A stretch of DNA of 42,183 nt from Nodularia spumigena CCY9414. Its GTDB lineage: Bacteria > Cyanobacteriota > Cyanobacteriia > Cyanobacteriales > Nostocaceae. The position numbers were made by a program, and so were the translations under genes. The notes below the pieces were generated by a model that searched no databases, had not been told where the DNA came from, and was given only the letters and a program-made list of their open reading frames with translations. Location: positions 295,572 to 337,754 of the forward strand of contig NZ_CP007203.1 of assembly GCF_000340565.2 (NCBI RefSeq), written 5' to 3'. This document shows positions 17,665-25,265 of the stretch, in pieces. Positions within the stretch are counted from its first letter, which is position 1, and the number at the start of each line of letters is the position of its first letter.

Positions 17665-17985
17665 TCAACCTATCGTATCGCCACCTTCTTCACCTACAGC
17701 TAAGGTAGTCACGTCGCCACCTTCTTCACCTACAGCTAAGGTAGTCGCTTGGCCACCGCCACCGTTTCCACCTATAGTGAAGGGAGGTATCTGAAATGAT
17801 GATGCAGGTATCTGAAATGATGATGGACTTGGGTTAGGGAAGCCGCCACCGTTTGCACCTAGATCAAATGTGAAGGTAAAGGTAAGTCCACCTGTAATTT
17901 CAGCAGCTTCTTTATCGGTCACTTCTTGAAACTCTAAATTCAGGGATTGTAGTTCTGTAATTTCTAAATCAAAAGGATGCTTCAT
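17665..17985 (-). CDS. Graspetide precursor peptide, plesiocin-like (two TTxxxxEE cores)
   Basis: A 106-residue precursor. Start ATG 17985 is supported by GGAG about 10 nt upstream; the longer frame to 18033 has no such site. Leader: MKHPFDLEITELQSLNLEFQ then EVTDKEAAEITGG, with a Gly-Gly at 32-33 typical of leader processing sites. A Gly/Pro/Phe-rich spacer follows with a duplicated SSFQIP (55-60 and 62-67). Core: TTLAVGEEGGD at 81-91 and again at 93-103, then TIG. TTxxxxEE is the signature of group 2 graspetides (plesiocin), where the ATP-grasp enzyme links Thr hydroxyls to Glu side chains. No dedicated protease or ABC exporter is visible in the window. Confidence 0.87.
   Translation of the reverse strand: MKHPFDLEITELQSLNLEFQEVTDKEAAEITGGLTFTFTFDLGANGGGFPNPSPSSFQIPASSFQIPPFTIGGNGGGGQATTLAVGEEGGDVTTLAVGEEGGDTIG
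17668..17745 (-). repeat. Tandem duplication of the graspetide core (36-bp period)
   Basis: The 33 bases starting tcgccaccttcttcacctac are repeated exactly after 36 bp. Identity at silent positions shows a recent duplication. Each unit encodes TTLAVGEEGGD. Confidence 0.9.
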
Positions 17986-18253
17986 TTTTTTATTCTCCTG
18001 TGAACATAAATATCGAAGGAAGAAAAAACCCAACTATCTGAAGATCATTAAATACCAAGGCTAAAACTCTCAGCTTCTAAAAACATCGGTTCTATTTGGT
18101 TTTGCTCATCTTCAACAATTAAGTTTTCTCGGTGTATAATTTTTTATTGTATTCGATTGTTGCACAGAAAAGTTGAAGAGCAATCATAATTTTAAAAAAA
18201 TACACAGGTTAAGAAGTTCTTGTAAATTCAGGTAAGTTCAGTGTCACGATGTG

Positions 18254-19108
18254 CTAGGAAAAAAATAACAATGCAATGCCGATGATGGCAATTATGACAC
18301 CAGCTATGGCTCGCCAACTGACTTTTTCCCCCATGCAGATAGCAATCGGAATCACAAACAGGGGGCTAGTCTGTAACAAGGTGGAAGCAATTCCCGCGGC
18401 CGTGAATTTAATTGCTGTTTGTTGTAGCCAAATCCCCAAATAAGTCCCACAAAAAGCGGCAAAGCAAGTAGCAAAAATCACTCGCATAGATTGTCTGTAG
18501 GGAGATGGTAATGCTTGCGCCTGATGCTTGGGTAAGCACATCCACGCCAAGAGTATCAATTCGGCTGCACCCAAGCGCAATAATGCCGCCCAGAGAGATG
18601 TCATGCTGCCAGTAGTAAATGCTACGCGAGAGATAACTGTACCGATGGCATTGGCGATCGCCGCTAATAAGCCCAAGCCGATACCTCGCCATAGGTGCGC
18701 GGGGGAATCGTCGCTGCTACCAGGAACTCGTTCTGTGACTACCCAAGCCACTCCTAAAATTGTGATGAAAATTCCACACCAAGCCCAGATATTTAAAGTT
18801 TCCTGAAGCCAAATCATCGCGGCGATCGCAGTTATGGGAGGCGCAAGAGTACCCAGAAGTAAAACACGACGTGCGCCTAAGTAATTAATCGCCCCTAGAA
18901 AAGCCGTATCACCCCAGCTAATACCGATCACCCCGCTCAAGCACAGTAGCAAAATAGACTGGGGGGCGGAGGTGGGTAAGGATTCCCCTGTGAGCAAAAT
19001 GGTGAAAATTAGCAGGGCGATGGCCACTATTCCCTTCAGAAAATTCAGTCGTAGCGGCGGAATATGCTGCCCCACAATACCATATACCACCGAGGCGATC
19101 GCCCACAA
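18254..19108 (-). CDS. DMT-superfamily (EamA) permease
   Basis: A drug/metabolite-type transporter with about ten hydrophobic helices and two EamA halves (residues about 1-127 and 143-284). Landmarks are GVIGISWGDTAFLGAINYLGA, IWLQETLNIWAWCGIFITI and, in the second half, ISRVAFTTGSMTSLWAALLR and the final AGVIIAIIGIALLFF. The substrate is unknown. The only canonical start is TTG 19108, which cuts into helix 1; sequence NDIFNNSLTNATGELAALAA continues in frame upstream to a GTA at 19177 and lacks ATG/GTG/TTG, so the true start is uncertain or mutated. It lies upstream of the graspetide precursor in the same direction (268 bp), but a role in export is only a guess. Confidence 0.85.
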   Translation of the reverse strand: MWAIASVVYGIVGQHIPPLRLNFLKGIVAIALLIFTILLTGESLPTSAPQSILLLCLSGVIGISWGDTAFLGAINYLGARRVLLLGTLAPPITAIAAMIWLQETLNIWAWCGIFITILGVAWVVTERVPGSSDDSPAHLWRGIGLGLLAAIANAIGTVISRVAFTTGSMTSLWAALLRLGAAELILLAWMCLPKHQAQALPSPYRQSMRVIFATCFAAFCGTYLGIWLQQTAIKFTAAGIASTLLQTSPLFVIPIAICMGEKVSWRAIAGVIIAIIGIALLFFS

Positions 19109-19225
19109 ACCAGCAGCCGCTAAAGCCGCTAATTCACCTGTGGCATTTGTTAAAGAATTATTAAAAATATCATTTACCCTTTAAATATTGCTCAAAACTC
19201 TTTAATAATACAATAAATACCTGAA

Positions 19226-19231
19226 TATATT
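19226..19231 (+). promoter_or_regulatory. Candidate -10 box next to CIRCE
   Basis: TATATT immediately precedes the CIRCE palindrome and would place transcription initiation inside it, the usual geometry for HrcA repression. No strong -35 box is seen. Confidence 0.35.
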
Positions 19232-19258
19232 CTAGCACTCTAATAGGGAGAGTGCTAA
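19232..19258. promoter_or_regulatory. CIRCE operator (HrcA binding site)
   Basis: CTAGCACTC, nine bases, GAGTGCTAA. The consensus is TTAGCACTC-N9-GAGTGCTAA, so 17 of 18 arm bases match. CIRCE is bound by the heat-shock repressor HrcA, normally before groESL. Here the nearest downstream gene on the + strand is the 114-residue protein at 19395; the DMT permease diverges on the other side. Confidence 0.85.
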
Positions 19259-19394
19259 TTTCACTAAACACAAATGAATCTATGTTATAGCCAAATCAAT
19301 TACTTTTTGAGCTAGTCTCAAATGCTGTTTGGCTACAGTTCGTCAGCCGAATCTTGATGATCCACACAACTCATGAATCCTTGGGAGGACTGGA

Positions 19395-19739
19395 ATGAAA
19401 TACACTTTTGACATTGTAGGCGTATCTCCTACTTGGCAATTTTTCAACCATCAACAACAGACCATCAACCAACCAAGTGGAGGTGCGGTAGAATATCTCA
19501 GCACCCACAAATGTACATTAGATGCTGTATTAGAATCTATAGAACCCTTACCAGTTAAATGGGGTTGGAATACTGAACAAGTCCGAGAGACTGTAGTGAA
19601 GTTTTGGTTAAACAACGCCGAAAGTATTCGTTATTGGAAAGTCCGTTTAATTGATGCTGGTAATGAGAATATACTCGTGGCGCGGCTGGCAGATATGACT
19701 TCATTGCAAGCCGAATTTGAGTCTTTATTCAGTAAATAA
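19395..19739 (+). CDS. Hypothetical protein downstream of CIRCE
   Basis: A 114-residue soluble protein, MKYTFDIVGVSPTWQFFNHQ, with GGAGG 7 nt before the ATG. It contains LPVKWGWNTEQVRETVVKFW and YWKVRLIDAGNENILVARLA, an alpha/beta pattern with many Trp and no Cys-rich or signal region. No characterised family is recognised. The CIRCE element 137 bp upstream suggests that it belongs to the HrcA heat-shock regulon, which would be unusual for a non-chaperone. It converges with the TPR gene (8-bp gap). Confidence 0.78.
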   Translation: MKYTFDIVGVSPTWQFFNHQQQTINQPSGGAVEYLSTHKCTLDAVLESIEPLPVKWGWNTEQVRETVVKFWLNNAESIRYWKVRLIDAGNENILVARLADMTSLQAEFESLFSK

Positions 19740-19747
19740 AGAAGCGG

Positions 19748-20590
19748 TTACTGCCCGATTTCTCTCATATTATTCATGACTTGCTGATATAAATCATTGC
19801 TATTTTGTTCTTGAAAAATGGTTGCGGCTCTTTCCAAATCTTGAAGCGCGCCTTCTCTGTCTCCCTGAGCCGCACGAGCATTTCCTCGGTTATTGTAGGC
19901 GGGGCCAAAAGTGGAATTGAGGCGAATGGCTTGATTGTAATCGGCGATCGCCTCCTGTCTATCTCCTTGAGCCGCGCGAGCATTGCCACGATTATTGTAA
20001 GCAATGGCATAGCGAGAATCGAGGCTAATGGCTTGGTTATAGTCATCTAGCGCCCCGTTATTGTCTTTTTGGGCGGCGCGAGCATTTCCGCGATTATTGT
20101 AGGCTTCAGCGTAGCGAGGCGCGAGGCGAATGGCTTGGTTATAGTCAGCGATCGCCCGTTGGTTCTCTCCTAGAGAAGACAGAGCATTTCCGCGATTATT
20201 GTAGGCTTCGGCATCGTCAGGAGCAAGATTAATCGCTTGATTGTAATCAGCGATCGCCCTTTGCTTGTCTCCAGCATCAAAGTAAGCTAGTCCCCGGCTC
20301 TTATAGGCGGTCGCATAATTTGGATCGACATCAATCACTTTAGTATAAGTAGCGATCGCTCCTTGCAAATCACCTTGAAAGTGCTGATTCTTCCCCTGAA
20401 CATAGAGATTACCTGCTGGGGATGTTTGCGCTATCCGACTGCTAGGAGGACTAACACCTATTTCTGTTACCAAGACATCTTGGTTTTGACTACAAGAAAA
20501 GCTGGTAATTGCACTCAATGCGGTAACTACAGCTATCGTCAATCTTCTTTTAACTTTCTCCTGCTCTTGCTCAAATATCCGCAGTTTCAT
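19748..20590 (-). CDS. TPR-repeat protein, probably exported
   Basis: A 280-residue protein. Basic residues KVKRR then a hydrophobic stretch LTIAVVTALSAITSFSC form a signal sequence; Cys33 could be lipidated although the lipobox is imperfect. From about residue 63 there are six 34-residue tetratricopeptide repeats with the consensus AIADYNQAIRLAP.YAEAYNNRGNA. The last repeat diverges (EGALQDLERAATIFQEQNSN). TPR domains bind partner proteins; the partner here is unknown. The near-identical repeats make the DNA internally repetitive over about 19820-20360. Confidence 0.88.
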   Translation of the reverse strand: MKLRIFEQEQEKVKRRLTIAVVTALSAITSFSCSQNQDVLVTEIGVSPPSSRIAQTSPAGNLYVQGKNQHFQGDLQGAIATYTKVIDVDPNYATAYKSRGLAYFDAGDKQRAIADYNQAINLAPDDAEAYNNRGNALSSLGENQRAIADYNQAIRLAPRYAEAYNNRGNARAAQKDNNGALDDYNQAISLDSRYAIAYNNRGNARAAQGDRQEAIADYNQAIRLNSTFGPAYNNRGNARAAQGDREGALQDLERAATIFQEQNSNDLYQQVMNNMREIGQ

Positions 20591-21066
20591 AAGTTACCCT
20601 AAACCGTCATTACACCTGGATTACAATTAGCACTAAATTTAGTTCATGCACTAACACAAAATTGGTTTTAACTCCATTATTTTGTGATTTTACGCCTAAT
20701 TTGTTTATTTCTTTGTTTGTTTCAATTCTTACGCCTCTTATCACTTTTTTAGGCTATAAGAGTTTATTAACCACAGATGAACACAGATGACTTTGTACTT
20801 CACTACTTCCGGAAAGTCTATACCTCCTATCTCTTAATTTCAATTATATTTGCCAGTTCTTAATTCAGTATTCTACATAGGTATGTTTTACCTGGATAAT
20901 TTCTATGTTTGTTATGTGAATTATATTTTAGGCAACTATATGGGATTTTTATGTTTTTCCTTATACTTTATGCACAATTCGCTTGAGAAATCAAAATTTA
21001 ATATTATTTAAACTTCCTGCTCAACATTCACTCAATCTAAATAGTCAATTTGACTATTTCGCAGCT
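20591..21066. other. Gene-free AT-rich interval
   Basis: No ORF of note. It contains the dispersed unit ccacagatgaacacagatga at about 20770, a relative of which occurs near 40060. No other structure is apparent. Confidence 0.6.
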
Positions 21067-21987
21067 TCACTCCTGCGTATCTTCATTTTCTTGATTCTTG
21101 GTAGACAGTCGCCAAGATGTCGTTGTGTCAATATCTACAGCTAATTTCTCCAAATTATCACCTAAATCTTTTTGCATTTTCTGAGTCAATGTAATGGGGA
21201 AATCTAAACTCACATCTTGGTTTTGTAGCAGTTTAACTAATTCTGTCAATGGCACTTTTACAGTTTGACGCTCATAACTAATTAACTTACAAACAGAAGT
21301 TTCCATGACATTTTGAGCCTGCATCGCTTTTTTAAAGCGTTCTTGTAAATGCTCAAATTCTGACTTTAATAACTGCCAATTTTCTGACAATTCTGAATAT
21401 CTGGCATCCAGAGCGGTTAAATCTTCTGTTTTGGGGTCTGGGTTACTTGCTACTTGTAATTCTAATAACTGCAAATGTACTTGAGCCAGATAAATACAAT
21501 CTAAATAAGCATATTCTATCTGCCCTTCAGTTAAAGGTCTTCTCCCCCAATCACTACTTTGTTCCTGTTTATCAATATAATTAAATCTGCACAGTGCAGT
21601 AGCTAAAGTTTTCAGTTGATAATTAGGTAATGGTAAAATATAGTAGGGTATTTTCTGAGCTATTTCTAAAGTACAAGTGATATTTTTCGCTCTCTTCTTA
21701 CCCAGAAACTTTAAATCATAATTGGCATTGTGAAATACCTTCTCAATCTCAGGATTAATCATGATTTGCTCAATAAACTCACCCACCACATCAGGCTGAT
21801 TCAGCACATCTAAAAGGTTGACGCGATCGCCACTCATATCTGTAGGATCATCTAATACCTGAATCAGTGACAGTCGAGGATTACGAGATTTATAATCAGC
21901 CACTTCTGTATCAATCCACAAAGTCTTGGCATTGGTATATTCAGCGACTTTGGCACGAATATTACTAGCAGAATTTAAGTATGGCAT
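21067..21987 (-). CDS. RNase D-like 3'-5' exonuclease (DEDDy)
   Basis: A 306-residue protein. The exonuclease domain fills residues 1-180 and has all DEDDy motifs: Asp26 and Glu28 in LWIDTEVADY, Asp91 in HNANYDLKFLG, and Tyr159/Asp163 in EYAYLDCIYL. RNase D-type enzymes trim structured RNA 3' ends such as tRNA precursors. In place of the HRDC domains of classic RNase D, the C-terminal 120 residues form a coiled-coil-like region (SENWQLLKSEFEHLQERFKK) and a small unassigned domain, so it may have another substrate. Single gene; divergent from the FAD oxidoreductase at 22090. Confidence 0.9.
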   Translation of the reverse strand: MPYLNSASNIRAKVAEYTNAKTLWIDTEVADYKSRNPRLSLIQVLDDPTDMSGDRVNLLDVLNQPDVVGEFIEQIMINPEIEKVFHNANYDLKFLGKKRAKNITCTLEIAQKIPYYILPLPNYQLKTLATALCRFNYIDKQEQSSDWGRRPLTEGQIEYAYLDCIYLAQVHLQLLELQVASNPDPKTEDLTALDARYSELSENWQLLKSEFEHLQERFKKAMQAQNVMETSVCKLISYERQTVKVPLTELVKLLQNQDVSLDFPITLTQKMQKDLGDNLEKLAVDIDTTTSWRLSTKNQENEDTQE

Positions 21988-22089
21988 GAGCGAATATTTC
22001 CTGATAGTTGAGTAAGATAAAGTTAATCACGGTTTTCCAAATTAACATTTTGCATATCCACGCTGATACCTTGAGCGGTTGATATACGC

Positions 22090-23625
22090 ATGAAAACAGA
22101 TTATCTCATCTTAGGTAGTGGCTTGTCAGCATTGGTATTTGGCTCACTGATGGCAAAATCTGGCCATAAAGTTCAAATATTGGAAGCGCATGAACATCCG
22201 GGGGGATTTGGCCACACCTTCACGATGGCAAAAAAATATAAATTCAACGCCCAATTACATTATGTTTGGGATTGTGGCGAAGGACATACAGTGAATCGTG
22301 TCTTGAAAAAACTCAACTTGGATCAAGATGTCACCTTTACTCGATATGATCCTAACGGTTTTGATCATATGAGAATGCCTGGTTACTCATTAAATATTCC
22401 CTCCGAACCCGCAGAGTTAATTCGGCGACTATCTGAACTTTTTCCCCAAAATGCTGAACAAATACGTAAATTTGTCTGGGAAGTGCAAAAAACCAGTCAA
22501 GGAATCAAGAAATTATCACCGCCAATGATTCCGGCGGAAATATTCGCACATTTCGGTGAAGTATCCAGTGCTGTAATGTATCTCAACAGTACGCTGCAAG
22601 ATGTGTTCGACAAATTCAAATTACCGCCAGCAGCGCAAACCCTCTTAGCATTGCAATGGCCTGATTTTTTATTACCTCCAAATCAAGTTTCTTTTTACGC
22701 TTGGGTAATTTTATTTACCGGATATCAACAAGGCGCATTCTACCCCGAACAGCACTTTGATCATGTCATCAATTCATTAGTCAAGGTAATTGAAGATAAC
22801 GGCGGCGAAATTCTGCTAAATCAGGAAGTAACTGATTTTCAAGTTATTAACAAAACTGTCACTAAAGTTAAGGCGATTAATAGAATCACCCATCAAAGCC
22901 GTGAATTCACTGGCGAAAACATTATCTGTAATATAGATCCTCAAAAAGCTGCCCAGATGATTGGAGTAGAAAAGTTTTCCAGAAAAGTCCGCCAGAAGCT
23001 TAATTATGAATATTCCCCTTCAAATTTCATGGCTTACTGCGTTGTCAAAGATATTGATTTGCGTGACTACGGATTTGGAAAATGGAATGTCTTTCATACC
23101 AGTCATCAAGACTTGAATGAAGCATTTTATCAGATGTATGAAAAAAATGATTTTTCTCAGCCTAGTTTTGCCATTACTACACCTTCTTTAATGACAGAGC
23201 AGCCAGACAGTCCAGAAGGATGCCAAATCATCGAGTTTTTGACAGTTGCTAATTATGATTATTTTAAACAGCTTAAAGATACCGATGTCAAGGCTTATAG
23301 ACAGAAAAAAGCCGAAATTTTAGATGCCATTTTAGATGTTGTCGAAAAGCATTATATTCCGAATATTAGAAATCATCTTGACTTTAAAATCACTGGAAGT
23401 CCTACCACTAATGAAAGATATTGTTGGTGTCCTAAAGGAAATTCCTATGGTTCAAATCTCACACCTGGCAATATGGGTATTGGTAGACTCAATTACCAAA
23501 CATCTTTAAAAAATCTCTACTTTTGTAACGCCTCATCTGGCTATCCAGGATTTGCGCCAACATTTTGGACGGGAGCAAGTTTATATCAAAAATTATCAGG
23601 TGATGTAATTTTACCAAAAGGCTAA
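22090..23625 (+). CDS. FAD-dependent oxidoreductase of the carotenoid isomerase/retinol saturase type
   Basis: A 511-residue flavoprotein. The dinucleotide fold is at the N-terminus (YLILGSGLSALVFGSLMAKS) with a Glu at the end of strand 2 (ILEAHEHPGGFGHTF), as in the phytoene desaturase/CrtISO superfamily. The C-terminal FAD-closing motif reads NLYFCNASSGYPGFAPTFW. The central part (GYQQGAFYPEQHFDHVINSL) follows the superfamily pattern for a hydrophobic substrate. It is not one of the standard carotenoid enzymes I would recognise, so the substrate remains open. The next gene, another FAD oxidoreductase, follows in the same direction after a 96-bp gap containing a palindrome. Confidence 0.85.
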   Translation: MKTDYLILGSGLSALVFGSLMAKSGHKVQILEAHEHPGGFGHTFTMAKKYKFNAQLHYVWDCGEGHTVNRVLKKLNLDQDVTFTRYDPNGFDHMRMPGYSLNIPSEPAELIRRLSELFPQNAEQIRKFVWEVQKTSQGIKKLSPPMIPAEIFAHFGEVSSAVMYLNSTLQDVFDKFKLPPAAQTLLALQWPDFLLPPNQVSFYAWVILFTGYQQGAFYPEQHFDHVINSLVKVIEDNGGEILLNQEVTDFQVINKTVTKVKAINRITHQSREFTGENIICNIDPQKAAQMIGVEKFSRKVRQKLNYEYSPSNFMAYCVVKDIDLRDYGFGKWNVFHTSHQDLNEAFYQMYEKNDFSQPSFAITTPSLMTEQPDSPEGCQIIEFLTVANYDYFKQLKDTDVKAYRQKKAEILDAILDVVEKHYIPNIRNHLDFKITGSPTTNERYCWCPKGNSYGSNLTPGNMGIGRLNYQTSLKNLYFCNASSGYPGFAPTFWTGASLYQKLSGDVILPKG

Positions 23626-23641
23626 CAGTCAGATTAAAGAT

Positions 23642-23674
23642 AGATCCCCGACTTCTTGGAGAAGTCGGGGATCT
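23642..23674. repeat. Interspersed palindrome, copy 1
   Basis: AGATCCCCGACTTCT, loop tgg, AGAAGTCGGGGATCT: perfect 15-bp arms. Together with the following ctgagcct it recurs at 34695, and a worn version occurs at about 37085-37118. It may act as a bidirectional terminator between the two oxidoreductase genes. Confidence 0.85.
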
Positions 23675-23721
23675 GAGCCTCGTCATTTTTTAAAATCATC
23701 CCATTAGTTTAGTAATGAGAT

Positions 23722-24942
23722 ATGAAAATAGCAATTATTGGAGGCGGAGCTAGCGGTATGGTGACAGCATACCTGCTCAATAAAAATGGTCATGAAGTCA
23801 CAGTTTTAGAAAAACAACCGATTTTAGGTGGACATATTCGGACATTAAATAAAAACGTTCAACCCAATCAATTAAACTGTGATCAGACTTTAGAATGTGG
23901 TGTACTGGAATTTCCTCTTGTATTTCACAACTTTATCAAACTAATGCAAGAGTTAGAAGTAGAGTTAGAAGCCGTTGATATTGGTTCAGCCTTATTTTTG
24001 CAAGATGGTCGCCGTTTCCTGTCAGCATTGCTCATCCGCAAAAATTGCACAGGAATACAAAGTTTAATTGAATTGTTTAAACTCAATACTCTTTATGCGG
24101 GGGCTGCTAAGTTATGGAGAAAAACCCATTTTATCCCCAAAGAAAATCTTTTTAATCAGCCAATTTCGCAATATTTGCCCAATCAGTGTATCCGAAATGA
24201 TTGGCTAAAACTATTAGCAATGTACAGCTATTCTATGCCCTTTGAGTTAATTGATAATTGTCCGGTAGAATTGGTAATTCCTACACTGCGAGACTATATA
24301 TTTGTCAAGTGGGTGAGGATAAAAGGCGGAGTGTATTCCTATATTGAAAAAATCTTAGCACGCTTTCAGGGAAATATTTGGCTCAACGTAAAAGTTTCAG
24401 GAATTAGCAGACAAAATAATGCAGTTCAAATTAATTTATCTGATGGGGTGACGCATCTTTTCGACAAAGTAGTTTTAGCAACCCCACCTGATCAGGTAAT
24501 GCAATTATTATCAGACCCCACAAATGCAGAAATTAAAAGATTTTCAGCCTGGCAAAAAAACCAAGCCAAAACAGTTATACATACCGACACTTCAATATAT
24601 AATAGACAGGGCATCAAACAACCAGGGGAATTTGATTTTTTCCAAACAGAACAAGGATGGGGATATAACGCTTACCTCAACCAGTTGTGCGGAATAACAT
24701 CACCTCCTGAATACAACTTAGCCTTTAACCTAGATAATCTCATCGCCGAAGATAAAATTCTGCACATACAGTCACACCACACCCCCCTATACACAGTAGA
24801 ATCATTCAAATACAGAAACGAAATTATCAGCAACAACGGTGAAAACAACACCTACCATGCGGGAGCGTACCTTGCAGACGGATTACATGAAGGAGCCATC
24901 ATATCTGCAATACGAGTTGCTCAATTAATTCGTAATTCGTAA
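23722..24942 (+). CDS. FAD/NAD(P)-binding amine-oxidase-like oxidoreductase
   Basis: A 406-residue flavoprotein starting MKIAIIGGGASGMVTAYLLN, with VTVLEKQPILGGHIRT completing the FAD-binding motif of the amine oxidase/protoporphyrinogen oxidase superfamily. The C-terminus (YHAGAYLADGLHEGAIISAI) is the second FAD contact. Middle sequence resembles the NAD(P)-binding 'cyclopropane synthase-associated' type flavoproteins, but I cannot assign a substrate. It lies after a related but different FAD enzyme and before an acyl-activating enzyme, suggesting lipid or terpenoid modification. The stop is followed directly by aattcgt heptamers. Confidence 0.82.
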   Translation: MKIAIIGGGASGMVTAYLLNKNGHEVTVLEKQPILGGHIRTLNKNVQPNQLNCDQTLECGVLEFPLVFHNFIKLMQELEVELEAVDIGSALFLQDGRRFLSALLIRKNCTGIQSLIELFKLNTLYAGAAKLWRKTHFIPKENLFNQPISQYLPNQCIRNDWLKLLAMYSYSMPFELIDNCPVELVIPTLRDYIFVKWVRIKGGVYSYIEKILARFQGNIWLNVKVSGISRQNNAVQINLSDGVTHLFDKVVLATPPDQVMQLLSDPTNAEIKRFSAWQKNQAKTVIHTDTSIYNRQGIKQPGEFDFFQTEQGWGYNAYLNQLCGITSPPEYNLAFNLDNLIAEDKILHIQSHHTPLYTVESFKYRNEIISNNGENNTYHAGAYLADGLHEGAIISAIRVAQLIRNS

Positions 24943-25165
24943 TTCGTAATTCGTAATTAAAGATTCCAACTCTTACTCTCTGCGCCTCTGCGTCTCTGCG
25001 TGAGGCAAATTACTTTAACACTCACCCATTCGGCAGATTATTATTTGAGGTACTAACAAGTAATATATAGCCATCCTATTTGATTTATGAATTTATCGAA
25101 CCGCCAAGTCGCCTTCGCGTAGCGTCTCCCCTTCTCCCAAAGGGAGAGGCTAGCGCCAAGGGAGA
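24929..25165. repeat. Repeat-filled intergenic interval
   Basis: From 24929 four to five units of aattcgt run past the stop codon; then comes the dispersed unit ctctgcgcctctgcgtctct (about 24977); then a palindromic block with cttctcccaaagggagaggc at 25131-25150, whose 31-bp extension is repeated exactly at 30914-30944. No gene is seen up to 25265. Confidence 0.7.
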
Positions 25166-25265
25166 AGGTCGCCAAGTGAAGAAGTAAAGAGATTCAGAAA
25201 TGATTTAGGACTACGATAGTTACCAAGGTGTGGTGCAAGGGGACGCGGTTTATTAGAGGTTTTTA

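Noticed and set aside
19820-20360. Repeated DNA pattern of about 100 bp period
   Set aside because: It reflects the repeated TPR codons of the protein at 19748-20590, not a separate element.
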